Source: UBA1563 sp041671545
Lineage (GTDB): Bacteria; Bacteroidota; Ignavibacteria; Ignavibacteriales; Ignavibacteriaceae
Assembly: GCA_041671545.1 (NCBI GenBank)
Contig: JBAZBI010000001.1
Span: forward strand, 1 to 64,000
Length of the DNA: 64,000 nt
Reading direction: 5' to 3'
Shown: one piece after another, positions 17,614 through 26,522 of the stretch
Layout: each line of letters opens with the position of its first letter
Numbering within the stretch: the stretch's first letter is position 1
Program-made: the position numbers and the translations under genes
The notes under the pieces: model-generated
What the model was told of the DNA's origin: nothing
The model's database searches: none
The model's input: the letters and a program-made list of their open reading frames with translations, nothing else

Positions 17614-19272
17614 ATGAAAAAGATATTTCTACAAACAACCATTGTTTTAATTTTCACCAGCATATTTGCACTTGGACAATCCAGCGATACTCCCAAAATG
17701 CTCTATTGGATCGGGGGGAAATTAAATCTTAAAGTAAGTGGCGGTGTTAACAGCTCAGTTGGCATTGGAAGCGGAAGCGGTGTTTTTGGAGGAATGATCT
17801 CTCCGAATTTGAACTACGGATCAACATCACTTTTTTCTAATCCGGCTGAATTAGCTTATCTAAAAAAAGCGAACATTTTTTTTGAATCAAAACTTGGAGC
17901 CGGAATTTCGAATTTGTTAACTCCCGCCGATATGAAAAAACAAACTACGGATATGTTGAAAGATACTTCAACCTTCATTTTCACACCGGGAACGTATCGA
18001 AAAGATATGGAAGTTGGTGAACAAGAAATTGCACAAGTCGGTGGATTGGCGGCTCTTACCGGCGCTATTCCCTTTGAAGATTATTTCGTACTTGGTGGAG
18101 GTTTTTCTACTCCGGTTGATTTTTCTTCCGATCTGCTCATCAACGGAATCTCCACTGATCTCGCATCTTCTAAAATTGTGGCAGAGAATGAAACGAAGAT
18201 CGACATCATTCTGAAACCGACGATTCTTGCCATCACTAAATTAAAAGTGAATCGTGTTTCGTACGGACTTGCACGCGAAGTTATGAATAATGAGCAAGGT
18301 CAAGTTGCTGTTGGTTTTACAATTAACCGGTATGACATCAGAAATTTTATTAATCTCGATCTTGATTTCCAGGGGATGGTGGTACTGAATAATCTCAATG
18401 AATATTACTTCAACGATGTAAATGATCCCAGTATTGATCCGGCAAAAAATGAATCGAACAATTTGTTCTTCAGAGCCAAGGGAAATTACAAAGATACACG
18501 TGTGGGATTTACGCTCGGCGCAAATTACAATCCCGCCAATAAAAATAATTGGCTTTCGAGATTTAATTTCTCATTGGTTTACAACTATAACCCGGACTTC
18601 GTTTTGTCAGATAATTCAGCCTTAATGGAAAGTTACCAGCCTCGTTTTATGGTTGGCAGATTTAGCGGAAAAGGTGACGACAAGTTTGATGTTTCGATCG
18701 ATTCAATGGATCTTGCAAAACCTAACTTGACCAAACCGACTCAAAATTATTTCGCAAGCGAAGTGTTGATCAAAATGCCTTCATCCCTAACTGTGGGAGT
18801 TGACGCAAAATTCGGTAAACATAATGTTTCTTTAAATGTAATTAAATATTTCAATGAAATGTCGTATCAGTTTGATAGATATAAAATTGGAAAAGATATG
18901 AATTTGGGAATTCGTGCCGGAGCTGATTTCGTTTTCCCTGAAGAATTCAAAGGTTGGGCATGGGCGCTGCTTCCTATTCGTTTTCTTTACCTCGATCTAG
19001 ATGGATTCATTATGCAACTGTTTAGAAAATCTACTTTGTATGAAAATCCTCATTATAGATTTTACGGCGGTATGAGTTTCGGAAATTCTATTGTTGATGG
19101 TTTTGCTGATAAGGATACAAGAAAATCACTTAAAGATATGATGGATTTACCGATCCCGGCTGAGTTTGGATTGACACGACAGTACACGATAATGAAGAAT
19201 ATAAATGTAGGTGTGATGGTTTTTGGTTTCCCCGATATGTTCTTTAGATTTTCTTTAGGGTATAATATTTAA
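17614..19272 (+). CDS. Outer-membrane beta-barrel protein of unknown function
   Basis: A 552-residue exported protein with signal peptide (1-21) and many alternating hydrophobic strands. Near the N terminus, STSLFSNPAELAYLKKANIFFE (about 70-91) resembles the NPA motif of FadL/PorV-like barrels, so it may be a distant, larger relative. It begins one base after the PorV-like stop, in the same operon as the giant surface protein, which suggests it helps to export, anchor or display that protein. No known enzyme motif was seen. Confidence 0.65.
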   Translation: MKKIFLQTTIVLIFTSIFALGQSSDTPKMLYWIGGKLNLKVSGGVNSSVGIGSGSGVFGGMISPNLNYGSTSLFSNPAELAYLKKANIFFESKLGAGISNLLTPADMKKQTTDMLKDTSTFIFTPGTYRKDMEVGEQEIAQVGGLAALTGAIPFEDYFVLGGGFSTPVDFSSDLLINGISTDLASSKIVAENETKIDIILKPTILAITKLKVNRVSYGLAREVMNNEQGQVAVGFTINRYDIRNFINLDLDFQGMVVLNNLNEYYFNDVNDPSIDPAKNESNNLFFRAKGNYKDTRVGFTLGANYNPANKNNWLSRFNFSLVYNYNPDFVLSDNSALMESYQPRFMVGRFSGKGDDKFDVSIDSMDLAKPNLTKPTQNYFASEVLIKMPSSLTVGVDAKFGKHNVSLNVIKYFNEMSYQFDRYKIGKDMNLGIRAGADFVFPEEFKGWAWALLPIRFLYLDLDGFIMQLFRKSTLYENPHYRFYGGMSFGNSIVDGFADKDTRKSLKDMMDLPIPAEFGLTRQYTIMKNINVGVMVFGFPDMFFRFSLGYNI

Positions 19273-19278
19273 CTTTTA

Positions 19279-19320
19279 TGGTGCGTCTTAGCTGAATGAA
19301 AAATCAGTTAAGACGCACCA
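19279..19320. terminator. Long inverted repeat between convergent genes
   Basis: TGGTGCGTCTTAGCTGA (19279-19295) pairs with TCAGTTAAGACGCACCA (19304-19320) across an 8-base loop, one G-T type pair. It lies directly after the barrel gene stop and before the convergent dehydrogenase gene. There is only a weak T run on either side, so it acts as a terminator only probably; mRNA-end protection or a REP-like element is the alternative. Confidence 0.6.
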
Positions 19321-19328
19321 AATCATTT

Positions 19329-20420
19329 CTAAAATTTTTCGTCCTTTACCGAATAGTTGACCGGATATTTTTTTAACCTTTCCATGAAATCAATTGATGG
19401 AACAACTTGCGGAGCTACAAACGCACCATACTGTGTAATCTTCTTTTCAACAATCTGCTGGCAAACTAAAGCCGGGGCGATTGCCGTGGCATAATTTTCT
19501 TCGCAGTAGATTTCAATTGTACGTTTCAACTTTTCGCCATTTTTCTTTCCTGTAATGGTGATAGACAAGAGCGTATCCGGACTTGCCGACTTAGTGTTTC
19601 CAAGTTTCATCAATAAATTCAAAAGCATCTTCGCCCGTTTTTCATTCTTCGCGAATCCATATTTCAATCCGAGGATTAAAGCCAATCCTTGACTTGTACT
19701 TTGCGAACCTGACCAGAATGAAAGTTCTTTTAATCCCGTCATTCCCGGGATGACAAGAATATCACGCGTTAACGAAACACCTAAATAAACTTTTTGTTCA
19801 AATGGTTTTCCAACATACTCCTTTGAGCTTACAACTTTCGGTGTAATCCACTCAGTTTTATCCCAGACCAATGGTTTTACATCGAACATATATTTTAATT
19901 CTTGTAAAGATGAAACTGAGATGCCCTTAAATCCCGCACCAAGGACAAACACAATTCTTCCCGAATCCATTTCATCAAAATCGTTTTTTGCGCTCATCAA
20001 AGCGATTCCGGGTAAACCGGGGTTGGCTCCTAAAGCAGTGATGAGGGTAGCTTTATTTTTTTTTGCTGTTTCATTTAGAGTTAGTACTCTTTCTGCGAAC
20101 TCATAACTTCCGGCGACATCCAAATAATGAATTCCATGCTTGGCGCACAACTCGACTAACAGCAGTGGTGAATTTGTGAAAGGTCCGCTAAAACAATTGA
20201 TAACTACTTTAACATTTTCAAATGCAGCAAGGATTGAATCTTCTTTGTTGATATCGATCGTCTGCCATTCAGCATTTAATTTACCGGCTAATTCTCTTGC
20301 TTTACTTTCATTTCTTCCGGCGATAACCGGAATTATAGGTTCACTTTTAGATAAAATTTCCGATACTACTGTTCCAACGGTTCCATATCCCCCAACGATG
20401 AGCACTCTTTCCTTTTCCAT
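19329..20420 (-). CDS. Saccharopine dehydrogenase-like NAD(P)-binding oxidoreductase
   Basis: A 363-residue protein with an N-terminal Rossmann fold: VLIVGGYGTVG at residues 5-15 and the R-N-E-S-K-A region (about 36-41) that binds the nucleotide. The fold and the HYLDVAGSYEF segment (about 97-107) fit the saccharopine dehydrogenase NADP-binding family (PF03435-like), which includes lysine-pathway enzymes and many uncharacterised trans-acting enoyl-reductase-like proteins. Substrate unknown. The ATG is preceded by AGAGG. The hotdog thioesterase gene lies 30 bases upstream on the same strand, so both may act in one acyl or amino-acid pathway. Confidence 0.75.
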   Translation of the reverse strand: MEKERVLIVGGYGTVGTVVSEILSKSEPIIPVIAGRNESKARELAGKLNAEWQTIDINKEDSILAAFENVKVVINCFSGPFTNSPLLLVELCAKHGIHYLDVAGSYEFAERVLTLNETAKKNKATLITALGANPGLPGIALMSAKNDFDEMDSGRIVFVLGAGFKGISVSSLQELKYMFDVKPLVWDKTEWITPKVVSSKEYVGKPFEQKVYLGVSLTRDILVIPGMTGLKELSFWSGSQSTSQGLALILGLKYGFAKNEKRAKMLLNLLMKLGNTKSASPDTLLSITITGKKNGEKLKRTIEIYCEENYATAIAPALVCQQIVEKKITQYGAFVAPQVVPSIDFMERLKKYPVNYSVKDEKF

Positions 20421-20450
20421 TTTTACCTCTTTATAAAGTATTAAATATTG

Positions 20451-20864
20451 TTACTTTATTTTCTGAATGAACCAGTTAAATACACCACTACATGTAACCA
20501 CTCCCTCAGCATCTTTTACTTCAACATTAACTTCAATTAATGCCCTTCCCTTTTGCAATAGTTGGTTTTTAAATACGATTGATTTTTCTTCCGGGATGGA
20601 AGGATGTGCAGTAATGGTTTTTTGCGCAGGGCATTTGAACTTTATTTGAGCGTCTCGCAAAACGGGAATAACATTTTCAACAAGTTCGGGAAACAATGTT
20701 TGGAGCAGTTCTCCACTTGCAGTTTCCGCAAGCGTAAATTGCGCCCCGGCGTGAATACTTTGCAGGTGATTCTGAACTTCCGGTTCAATAGCTAATTCTA
20801 AAACCCCATCACTGTTTTTTTTCAATCCAACTTTATTTACAAAAGGAATTTTTAATATATCCAC
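20451..20864 (-). CDS. Hotdog-fold thioesterase-like protein (DUF4442/PaaI-like)
   Basis: A 137-residue single-domain protein. The helix HAGAQFTLAETASG (about 38-51) after QNHLQSIH is the central hotdog helix with the conserved H/N-x-x-G-A-x-x-x-L-A-E pattern of PaaI/DUF4442 thioesterases, and beta strands follow through to FNWFIQKIK. Such proteins hydrolyse acyl-CoA thioesters or bind them. It precedes the dehydrogenase gene by 30 bases and is likely co-transcribed with it. Confidence 0.75.
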   Translation of the reverse strand: MDILKIPFVNKVGLKKNSDGVLELAIEPEVQNHLQSIHAGAQFTLAETASGELLQTLFPELVENVIPVLRDAQIKFKCPAQKTITAHPSIPEEKSIVFKNQLLQKGRALIEVNVEVKDAEGVVTCSGVFNWFIQKIK

Positions 20865-20933
20865 AACACCTCTCCATAAAAAGAATACTAAAGATTAACA
20901 AATAAACTTGTAAAGTCAGCATTAAAATTGATC

Positions 20934-21030
20934 TAAGAACGAGGATCAACGATTTTAGAATTCAGAAGTTTCAATCCACCAAAGATCGAAAATCGTTAAT
21001 CGTTATTCTTAAATATTATGCTACAACTTC
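20934..21030. repeat. Imperfect inverted repeat in intergenic DNA
   Basis: AAGAACGAGGATCAACGATTTT near 20934-20955 is a close reverse complement of the sequence ending ATCGTTATTCTT near 21008-21030 (about 17 of 22 positions), with about 50 bases between. The gap 20865-21077 holds nothing else recognisable. It may be a decayed palindromic element. Confidence 0.45.
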
Positions 21031-21077
21031 AAATTATTTAAGTCTTTTGGAAATTCAACCTCGATATTTAACTTGAA

Positions 21078-22090
21078 CTAACTCGGAATTTCATTCCGCA
21101 AATATTCCTCTACTTTTGCTATCATTTTTTCTTTTAGTCCATCTTCAAAAAAACTTGCGCGAAATGAATTCTTTGCAAGTTTAGCTAATTCTTCTTTTGA
21201 AAGATTCAATGCTTGTGCAATTGCCAAATAATTTTCGTTGATATATCGCCAAAGTACGCGGGGTCATCGGAATTAATTGTCACTAATAGATTTTTCTCAA
21301 TCATCTTTCTTAACGGATGATTTTTCAAATCATCAACAACTTTCAATTTCAAATTTGATAACGGACAAACCGTAAGTGGTATTTGTATTTTTGCCAGTTG
21401 ATCAATCAAAGCTTCATCAGCCAGTGAGTTGTTTCCGTGATCTATTCTGGATACTTTCAGATGTTCCAACGCTTCCCAAACATAATCTGCGGGTCCTTCT
21501 TCACCTGCGTGAGCTACTGTTAAAAAGCCTTCTTGATGCGCGAGGTTAAATACGTTCTTAAATTTCGATGGTGGATTCCCAACTTCAGCAGAATCTAACC
21601 CGACGGCGACTATTTTATCTTTATGTGGTAAAGCTTCATGGAGAGTATTAATTGCTGATTCTTCATCCATGTCTCTTAAAAAACATAAAATTAATTTAGA
21701 TGAAATACCAAATTTGTTTTCTGCATCCTTCATCGCTGAGTAGATTCCGCTGATAACGATATCAAAATGAACTCCCCTACTTGTATGGGTTTGAGGATCG
21801 AAAAACATTTCGCAGTGAAGGACGTTCTGTTCGTGTGCTTTCTCCAGATATTCCCAAGTCATCTCATAAAAATCAAGTTCATGAAGCAAAACTTCGGCTC
21901 CTTGATAATAGAGATTTAGAAAGTCTTGCAGATTTCCGAAATCATATGCTTTTTTTATTTCATCAATTGAGTTGTACTTAATTTTTATATTATTCCGTTT
22001 AGCAATTTTGAACATCAACTCAGGATTTAACGTCCCTTCAATATGAAGGTGCAGTTCTGCTTTGGGTAGTCCATTTATGAAATTTAGCAT
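21078..22090 (-). pseudogene. Adenine/adenosine deaminase with a frameshift near its C terminus
   Basis: The first frame (21206-22090) gives 294 residues with AELHLHIEGTL (zinc histidines, about 11-21), VAHAGEEGPADYVW (about 193), SRIDHGNN and INSDDPAYFG near its end: the adenine deaminase-type (Aah1-like) branch of the ADA family. After DDPAYFG the frame breaks. The next frame continues the family exactly, YINENYLAIAQAL to LRNEIPS, ending at 21078. A one-base deletion near 21243-21250 (GGCGATAT where GGCGGATAT is expected) explains it. The rebuilt product would be about 337 residues, the normal length. All zinc ligands are before the break, but the lost C-terminal helix is probably needed. 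A sequencing error is the main alternative. Confidence 0.8.
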
Positions 22091-22127
22091 TTATGATTCT
22101 TTCAGTTGATTATTTATCCATCTTATA

Positions 22128-22565
22128 CTAACGATATATAATCGATTCAGGAACATTCTTAATAATCAATGGAGCTTGATTTTTATTATTAATGATGAAA
22201 ACAACTGGTATTTCTAAAGTAAAATTGATTTTTTTTCCACCTTGCATTGCTGGATTCCATAAGTGATGTCTCATAGCCGTGTTAATAGACGAAACAAGAG
22301 GCGAATTTAGATCAACTCGTTTTTTATCAAAAGTAAGTTCAAAAACATGTACTTCCTGCACGATACCAAACGAATCTATTTGCACTTTCGCTATATATCC
22401 TGTTGATATGTTTGTTCTTCGTGCAAGGTCATAGTAATTAATGAAAGTCGAAAGTGAGTCCCATCCGATAAGCGGACTTGGGAGTATAATCTTTTCTTTT
22501 GTCTGAGGTTGTGAAAACAAGTTTGCCAAAAGGACAAATAATAAAATAAATAATATCTTTTTCAT
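22128..22565 (-). CDS. Small periplasmic protein, TonB C-terminal-like fold (tentative)
   Basis: A 145-residue exported protein with signal peptide (1-20). The body (about 55-130) has the order GYIAKVQIDSFGIVQEVHVFE, long helix ending MRHHLWNPAMQGGKKI and FTLEIPVVFII, which resembles the beta-alpha-beta of TonB C-terminal domains (variable 'G-x-V-x-x-V... W-x-P-A...G-x-x-V-x-x-x-x-x-x-P-V-x-F'). There is no membrane anchor besides the signal peptide. Function unknown. It lies downstream of acpS by 63 bases on the same strand and upstream of the deaminase. Confidence 0.6.
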   Translation of the reverse strand: MKKILFILLFVLLANLFSQPQTKEKIILPSPLIGWDSLSTFINYYDLARRTNISTGYIAKVQIDSFGIVQEVHVFELTFDKKRVDLNSPLVSSINTAMRHHLWNPAMQGGKKINFTLEIPVVFIINNKNQAPLIIKNVPESIIYR

Positions 22566-22628
22566 CGAACTATCTTTCTCATTTTCAAATCAAGTTAGCG
22601 CACAATTTTTCAAACCTCCCAACACTTT

Positions 22629-23006
22629 TTACTTCTTCAAATAAATTATCGCAAAACAAGTAACATAATGGTTGGAGTGGCTCATTGTTATTTTCAATTC
22701 CTTATCCTCACCCAGGTAATCCGCCAATTTGCCGGAAAGTTTTACGCTCGGCGCGCCGGATAGTTCATTAAATATTTCAACATTCTTCCAGTTGAAATCA
22801 TTGTTCCAGCCGGTTGCAAGTGCTTTGGAAACGGCTTCCTTGGCTGCGAAGCGGGCTGCGAGATGTTGATATTTATTTGCTTTGCTTAAACTGTATTCAA
22901 GTTCGGTGGGAGTAAATATTTTATTCAAAAAGTGCTCACCGAATTTATCAACGCTTTCTTTTATTCTGTCGATTTCAATTATGTCTATCCCTATTCCAAC
23001 TACCAT
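22629..23006 (-). CDS. acpS: Holo-[acyl-carrier-protein] synthase
   Basis: A 125-residue AcpS that transfers 4'-phosphopantetheine from CoA to the serine of apo-ACP, needed for fatty acid synthesis. GIGIDIIEIDRI at 4-15 supplies the metal-binding aspartate and RFAAKEAVSKAL at about 52-63 the catalytic glutamate/lysine; SHSNHYVTCFAI is the C-terminal strand. Length and motifs are standard. Its ATG overlaps the stop of the gamma-glutamyltransferase gene by one base, so the two are translationally coupled. Confidence 0.95.
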   Translation of the reverse strand: MVVGIGIDIIEIDRIKESVDKFGEHFLNKIFTPTELEYSLSKANKYQHLAARFAAKEAVSKALATGWNNDFNWKNVEIFNELSGAPSVKLSGKLADYLGEDKELKITMSHSNHYVTCFAIIYLKK

Positions 23007-24694
23007 TAATATCCCTCCGCCAGACCGTAACCGCGCCTATCACTTACTCCAACAAACTCTCCGGTTCGAGAATCGTAACTAATGGCTTCAACAAGTCCTA
23101 ATTTTCTTTCCGTACCAAATTTATAACTTTTCTCAAGCAATTTTTGTCTAACATCTTTTGCTATCCCAAACGGTTCGGTATAAATTTCATCCGGCAACCA
23201 CTGGTGATGAATTCTTGGTGAATTTACTGCTTGCTCAAGATTCATTTCAAATTCTAATCTGTTTAGAATTACTTGTAAAACCACCGTAATAATTGTTGAG
23301 CCGCCCGGTGAACCAAGAGCGAGTACCGGTTTACCATCCTTAAGGACAATTGTGGGAGTCATAGAGCTTAACATTCGTTTGCCGGGTTGTATTTCATTCG
23401 CCACACTGCCGATAAGTCCGAATTGATTTGGTACTCCCGGCTTTCCGCTGAAGTCATCCATTTCATTATTAAGAAGAAATCCCGCGCCTTCTACAACCAA
23501 TTTAGAACCGTATGCGGAATTAATCGTTGTGGTAACACTAACTGCGCAACCATTTTTATCTATAATAGAATAATGAGTTGTCTCTTCACTCTCTTTATAT
23601 TGTTTCGGATCTCCGGGCTTAATTTCAGTAGAAGGAATTGCCAGACCGCCTATTTGAGCAGCTAATTTCTTTGCATAACTTTTTGATGTTAGCCATTTCT
23701 CCGGCACATTATAATAGGCGGGATCGCCAAGGTGCATTGAGCGGTCTGCATAAGCAAATTTCATTGCTGAAACTAAAACGTGAATATATCTGCTGCTGTT
23801 CCATTCATCTTTTTGAAATGAAAAATTTTCTAAGATGTTTAACATCTGAACAAGAGCAATTCCACCCGAAGAAGACGGAGGCATTGAAACAATTTCGTAT
23901 CCTTTGTACTTCCCTTTTACAACTTCGCGCTCAACCGGTTTGTAATTTTCAAGATCATCTACAGAAAAATTTCCGCCAAGCGCTTTCATTTGTTGCAGCA
24001 TCAGTTCGGCAATTTTTCCTTTGTAAAAACCGTCTCTTCCCGATTTTTTAATTTCTGATAACGTTGCGGCTAAATCAGGTTGTTTAAATATCTCTCCCTC
24101 TTGATATGCAACTCCGTTTTTAGAAAATACTTTGAGTGAAGAGGGATATTTTTTAAAATCATTTAGGGTCCATTCAAGCGATCTTGCATTTGAAGCTGAT
24201 AATGGAAATCCGTCTTCGGCAAGATTAATAGCCGGTTGAATTACTTCTTCCAACTTCATCGTCCCGTATTTCTCCAAAGCGTAAAGAAGTCCGGCAACAC
24301 TTCCGGGAATTCCGGCAGAAGTGATTCCGTTTTGACTTAAATCAGCATTGAATTCTCCATTCTTGTCCAAGTACATATCTCGCGATGCAAGTTTTGCGGC
24401 TGTCTCCCGAAAATCAATCGCAGTATTTCTTCCATCTGGAAAATGAATTGCCATAAATCCGCCACCGCCAATATTTCCTGCAACGGGATAGGTAACCGAA
24501 AGTGCAAATCCTGTTGCTACTGCTGCGTCAACTGCGTTTCCTCCTTTTTTTAGGATTTGGAGTCCGACTTTAGTTGCAATCGGTTCGGCAGAAACAACCA
24601 TTCCCCTTTTCCCATGCGCTGTATTCGCGTTAAGCGAGAAAGTAATAATTACAAAATAAATTGAGAGAAACGTTCGCTTAGAACAAATCAACAT
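23006..24694 (-). CDS. ggt: Gamma-glutamyltransferase
   Basis: A 562-residue Ntn-hydrolase precursor with signal peptide (1-25). The autocleavage and catalytic threonine is in TTHYS at about residue 372, followed by NSAYGSK and the GSPGGSTI oxyanion/substrate motif near 465-472. It cleaves gamma-glutamyl bonds of glutathione in the periplasm. It ends by sharing one base with acpS, and its start overlaps the preceding MCE gene by 17 bases. The coupling of ggt to acpS and MCE genes looks like simple gene packing, not a pathway. Confidence 0.93.
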   Translation of the reverse strand: MLICSKRTFLSIYFVIITFSLNANTAHGKRGMVVSAEPIATKVGLQILKKGGNAVDAAVATGFALSVTYPVAGNIGGGGFMAIHFPDGRNTAIDFRETAAKLASRDMYLDKNGEFNADLSQNGITSAGIPGSVAGLLYALEKYGTMKLEEVIQPAINLAEDGFPLSASNARSLEWTLNDFKKYPSSLKVFSKNGVAYQEGEIFKQPDLAATLSEIKKSGRDGFYKGKIAELMLQQMKALGGNFSVDDLENYKPVEREVVKGKYKGYEIVSMPPSSSGGIALVQMLNILENFSFQKDEWNSSRYIHVLVSAMKFAYADRSMHLGDPAYYNVPEKWLTSKSYAKKLAAQIGGLAIPSTEIKPGDPKQYKESEETTHYSIIDKNGCAVSVTTTINSAYGSKLVVEGAGFLLNNEMDDFSGKPGVPNQFGLIGSVANEIQPGKRMLSSMTPTIVLKDGKPVLALGSPGGSTIITVVLQVILNRLEFEMNLEQAVNSPRIHHQWLPDEIYTEPFGIAKDVRQKLLEKSYKFGTERKLGLVEAISYDSRTGEFVGVSDRRGYGLAEGY

Positions 24695-25580
24695 TTACCC
24701 CTTCATTCTTTAATTGTTCGGTAAGTATCTTAATTAATTCTTTCACATTCTGCAATGTTTCTTTTAAGTCGGTAACTAATTTATCATCATAAAGAAGTTT
24801 ACCCGCCGCATTTTTTTGATCTTTTGTCTCTACCACAATTTCATCTAGTTTGGTGATGAACGAATCAGTTTTTTTTACAAGCGCAGAAACGTCAACAATA
24901 GTTGTGTGAAGAGATTCTTTATTCTGAGCGAAAAAATCTTTTGCCTCGGAAGTAAGTTGTACGCTGTTTGAGGTTAAAAGTCTTATCTGATTTCTATTCT
25001 CAGCAATTACTTCTTTTAATTGAGTAGAAATTTCCACAAGATTTGAAGCTGCAGTTTTTACATCGCTTTGCAAATTCTTATCCGCAAGATATTCATTCAA
25101 CGAAGTAAGACTCATATTCACTTGCTTAAACATCGTTGGTAATTCATTTTCCAATTTTCCTATCATCGTCATAACGGAAGGGACATCAGCAGAAAAGGAA
25201 CCGATGTGAGTTTGTCTAATGTCTAATTTTTCGTGGGAAATACCGGGAAGTATCTCCACTTTTTTCCCTCCCATAAGATCGAGCATCATCACTGTAAAAA
25301 CCGCATCGCTACGAAGATCAACATCGGGTTCAAGCGATACATCAACTACAACAAAATCATTTTTCATTACGATCTCATTTACAAAACCTTTACGGACTCC
25401 GTTCACTGTAACGTTATCACCAACTTCAAGTCCGGCAACATTTTTAAATTGCACTCTGACCATCTCTCTATTTGAGTTGAGTGAAAAGTTTTTTGCCCAG
25501 CCGATGATCCAAATAAAAAGGAGGAGAGAAACAATTACAGTCAATCCAACTCTTATGTCAGTTTTTCTTTGATCTTTCAT
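24678..25580 (-). CDS. MCE/MlaD-family lipid transport protein
   Basis: A 300-residue protein with one N-terminal membrane helix (about 10-28) and an MCE domain at about 38-115 (KNVAGLEVGDNVTVNGVRKG to VEILPG). The remainder (120-295) is long helix predicted to form a needle or tunnel, as in MlaD/PqiB/YebT relatives. MCE proteins carry phospholipids across the periplasm. No MlaE permease or MlaF ATPase gene lies in this neighbourhood, so partners must be elsewhere. Its start overlaps the upstream small gene by 23 bases. Confidence 0.85.
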   Translation of the reverse strand: MKDQRKTDIRVGLTVIVSLLLFIWIIGWAKNFSLNSNREMVRVQFKNVAGLEVGDNVTVNGVRKGFVNEIVMKNDFVVVDVSLEPDVDLRSDAVFTVMMLDLMGGKKVEILPGISHEKLDIRQTHIGSFSADVPSVMTMIGKLENELPTMFKQVNMSLTSLNEYLADKNLQSDVKTAASNLVEISTQLKEVIAENRNQIRLLTSNSVQLTSEAKDFFAQNKESLHTTIVDVSALVKKTDSFITKLDEIVVETKDQKNAAGKLLYDDKLVTDLKETLQNVKELIKILTEQLKNEGVNVDLF

Positions 25581-25938
25581 TTTTTAACTTCGCTTCGATA
25601 ATTGCTTTAATATTTTCTAAATCATTTGTAGTAACAACGCTATCGTTTAGATATGTATCTAAACTGTCAATCACATCCTCCACAGAATTCAAATGAACCG
25701 TTTTAAATTTTTTAATATTTTCCGCAAAGTAATTGATCTGAGAAAAAAGGGAATCTTTTTCCGGAGTCTCTTTCACGTAGCCAAATTTATTTTTTAAATC
25801 CTTGGTTACATATTTTACAGAGAAATTTTTAATGGGATTGACTATATAATCATCAAGTTTATTTGTTGCAATATAAAATACTACTGCAAAAAATATCGTG
25901 GAAGCAATGAGTGCTTTTATGAAACAACCGGTTTTCAT
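25558..25938 (-). CDS. Hypothetical membrane-anchored small protein
   Basis: A 126-residue protein with one N-terminal helix (about 7-24) and a charged, mostly helical periplasmic or cytoplasmic tail (FSVKYVTKDLKNKF to LKNERSKKN). No family recognised. It overlaps the MCE gene by 23 bases and is the first gene of the minus-strand run to acpS, so an accessory role in the MCE system is plausible but only inferred. Confidence 0.65.
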   Translation of the reverse strand: MKTGCFIKALIASTIFFAVVFYIATNKLDDYIVNPIKNFSVKYVTKDLKNKFGYVKETPEKDSLFSQINYFAENIKKFKTVHLNSVEDVIDSLDTYLNDSVVTTNDLENIKAIIEAKLKNERSKKN

Positions 25939-25971
25939 ACGAAAGCCTTAAAGTAAGAGGATCGAACTGAA

Positions 25972-26004
25972 ATAAAAAAACAAAGCAGTAGTAAAACTGC
26001 TTTG
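25972..26004 (-). terminator. Intrinsic terminator after ssb
   Basis: On the minus strand CAAAGCAGT pairs with ACTGCTTTG (25996-26004 with 25981-25989) and is followed by a run of seven or more T (complement of 25974-25980). It ends the ssb transcript and separates it from the small membrane gene. Confidence 0.88.
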
Positions 26005-26051
26005 TGTGTTAATAAAAGTTCCAACTGGAAAACGCCTGCGTTAATTGAGTT

Positions 26052-26471
26052 TTAGAACGGAAGGTCTTCTGCATCTGCATCAGGCATGATGCTCTCTCCT
26101 TCAGAACTGTTCGAAGAAGAAGATGATGAAGTATCATTTCCACGTCTATCTAACGGAATAATTCTGTCTGAAACAATTTTGGTCGAATATTTTTTATTTC
26201 CCTCTTTGTCGGTGTAACTATCCGTTTGAATTCTTCCTTCAACGTAAACTTTTGCTCCCTTTTTCAGGACTTCTTTAAAATAGTCTGAAAGATTAAAAGA
26301 GACAATGTTATGCCAGGTTGTTTCGTTTACCCAATTGCCATCTTTTCCTTTATAGCTGTTTTCGGTGGCGATGGAAAAATTTGTCACCGAAACATTCGAA
26401 GGAGAAACTCTTGTTTCAGAATCTCTGCCAAGTTGACCGATTAACATTACCTTGTTTAGAGAGAAAGCCAT
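26052..26471 (-). CDS. ssb: Single-stranded DNA-binding protein
   Basis: A 139-residue SSB: an OB fold at 1-105 starting MAFSLNKVMLIGQLGRDSE and containing the WHN-type segment NETTWHNIVSF and KGAKVYVEGRIQT; then a short serine-rich linker and the acidic tip DADAEDLPF that recruits repair and replication partners. It protects single-stranded DNA. It stands alone between two terminators or gaps; the start has a AGGAGG-like site. Whether it is the main cellular SSB or a second copy cannot be told. Confidence 0.95.
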   Translation of the reverse strand: MAFSLNKVMLIGQLGRDSETRVSPSNVSVTNFSIATENSYKGKDGNWVNETTWHNIVSFNLSDYFKEVLKKGAKVYVEGRIQTDSYTDKEGNKKYSTKIVSDRIIPLDRRGNDTSSSSSSNSSEGESIMPDADAEDLPF

Positions 26472-26522
26472 AAAAACCTCCTAATGATATTTATTAAAAT
26501 TAAATTTTGATTTGAACACAAA

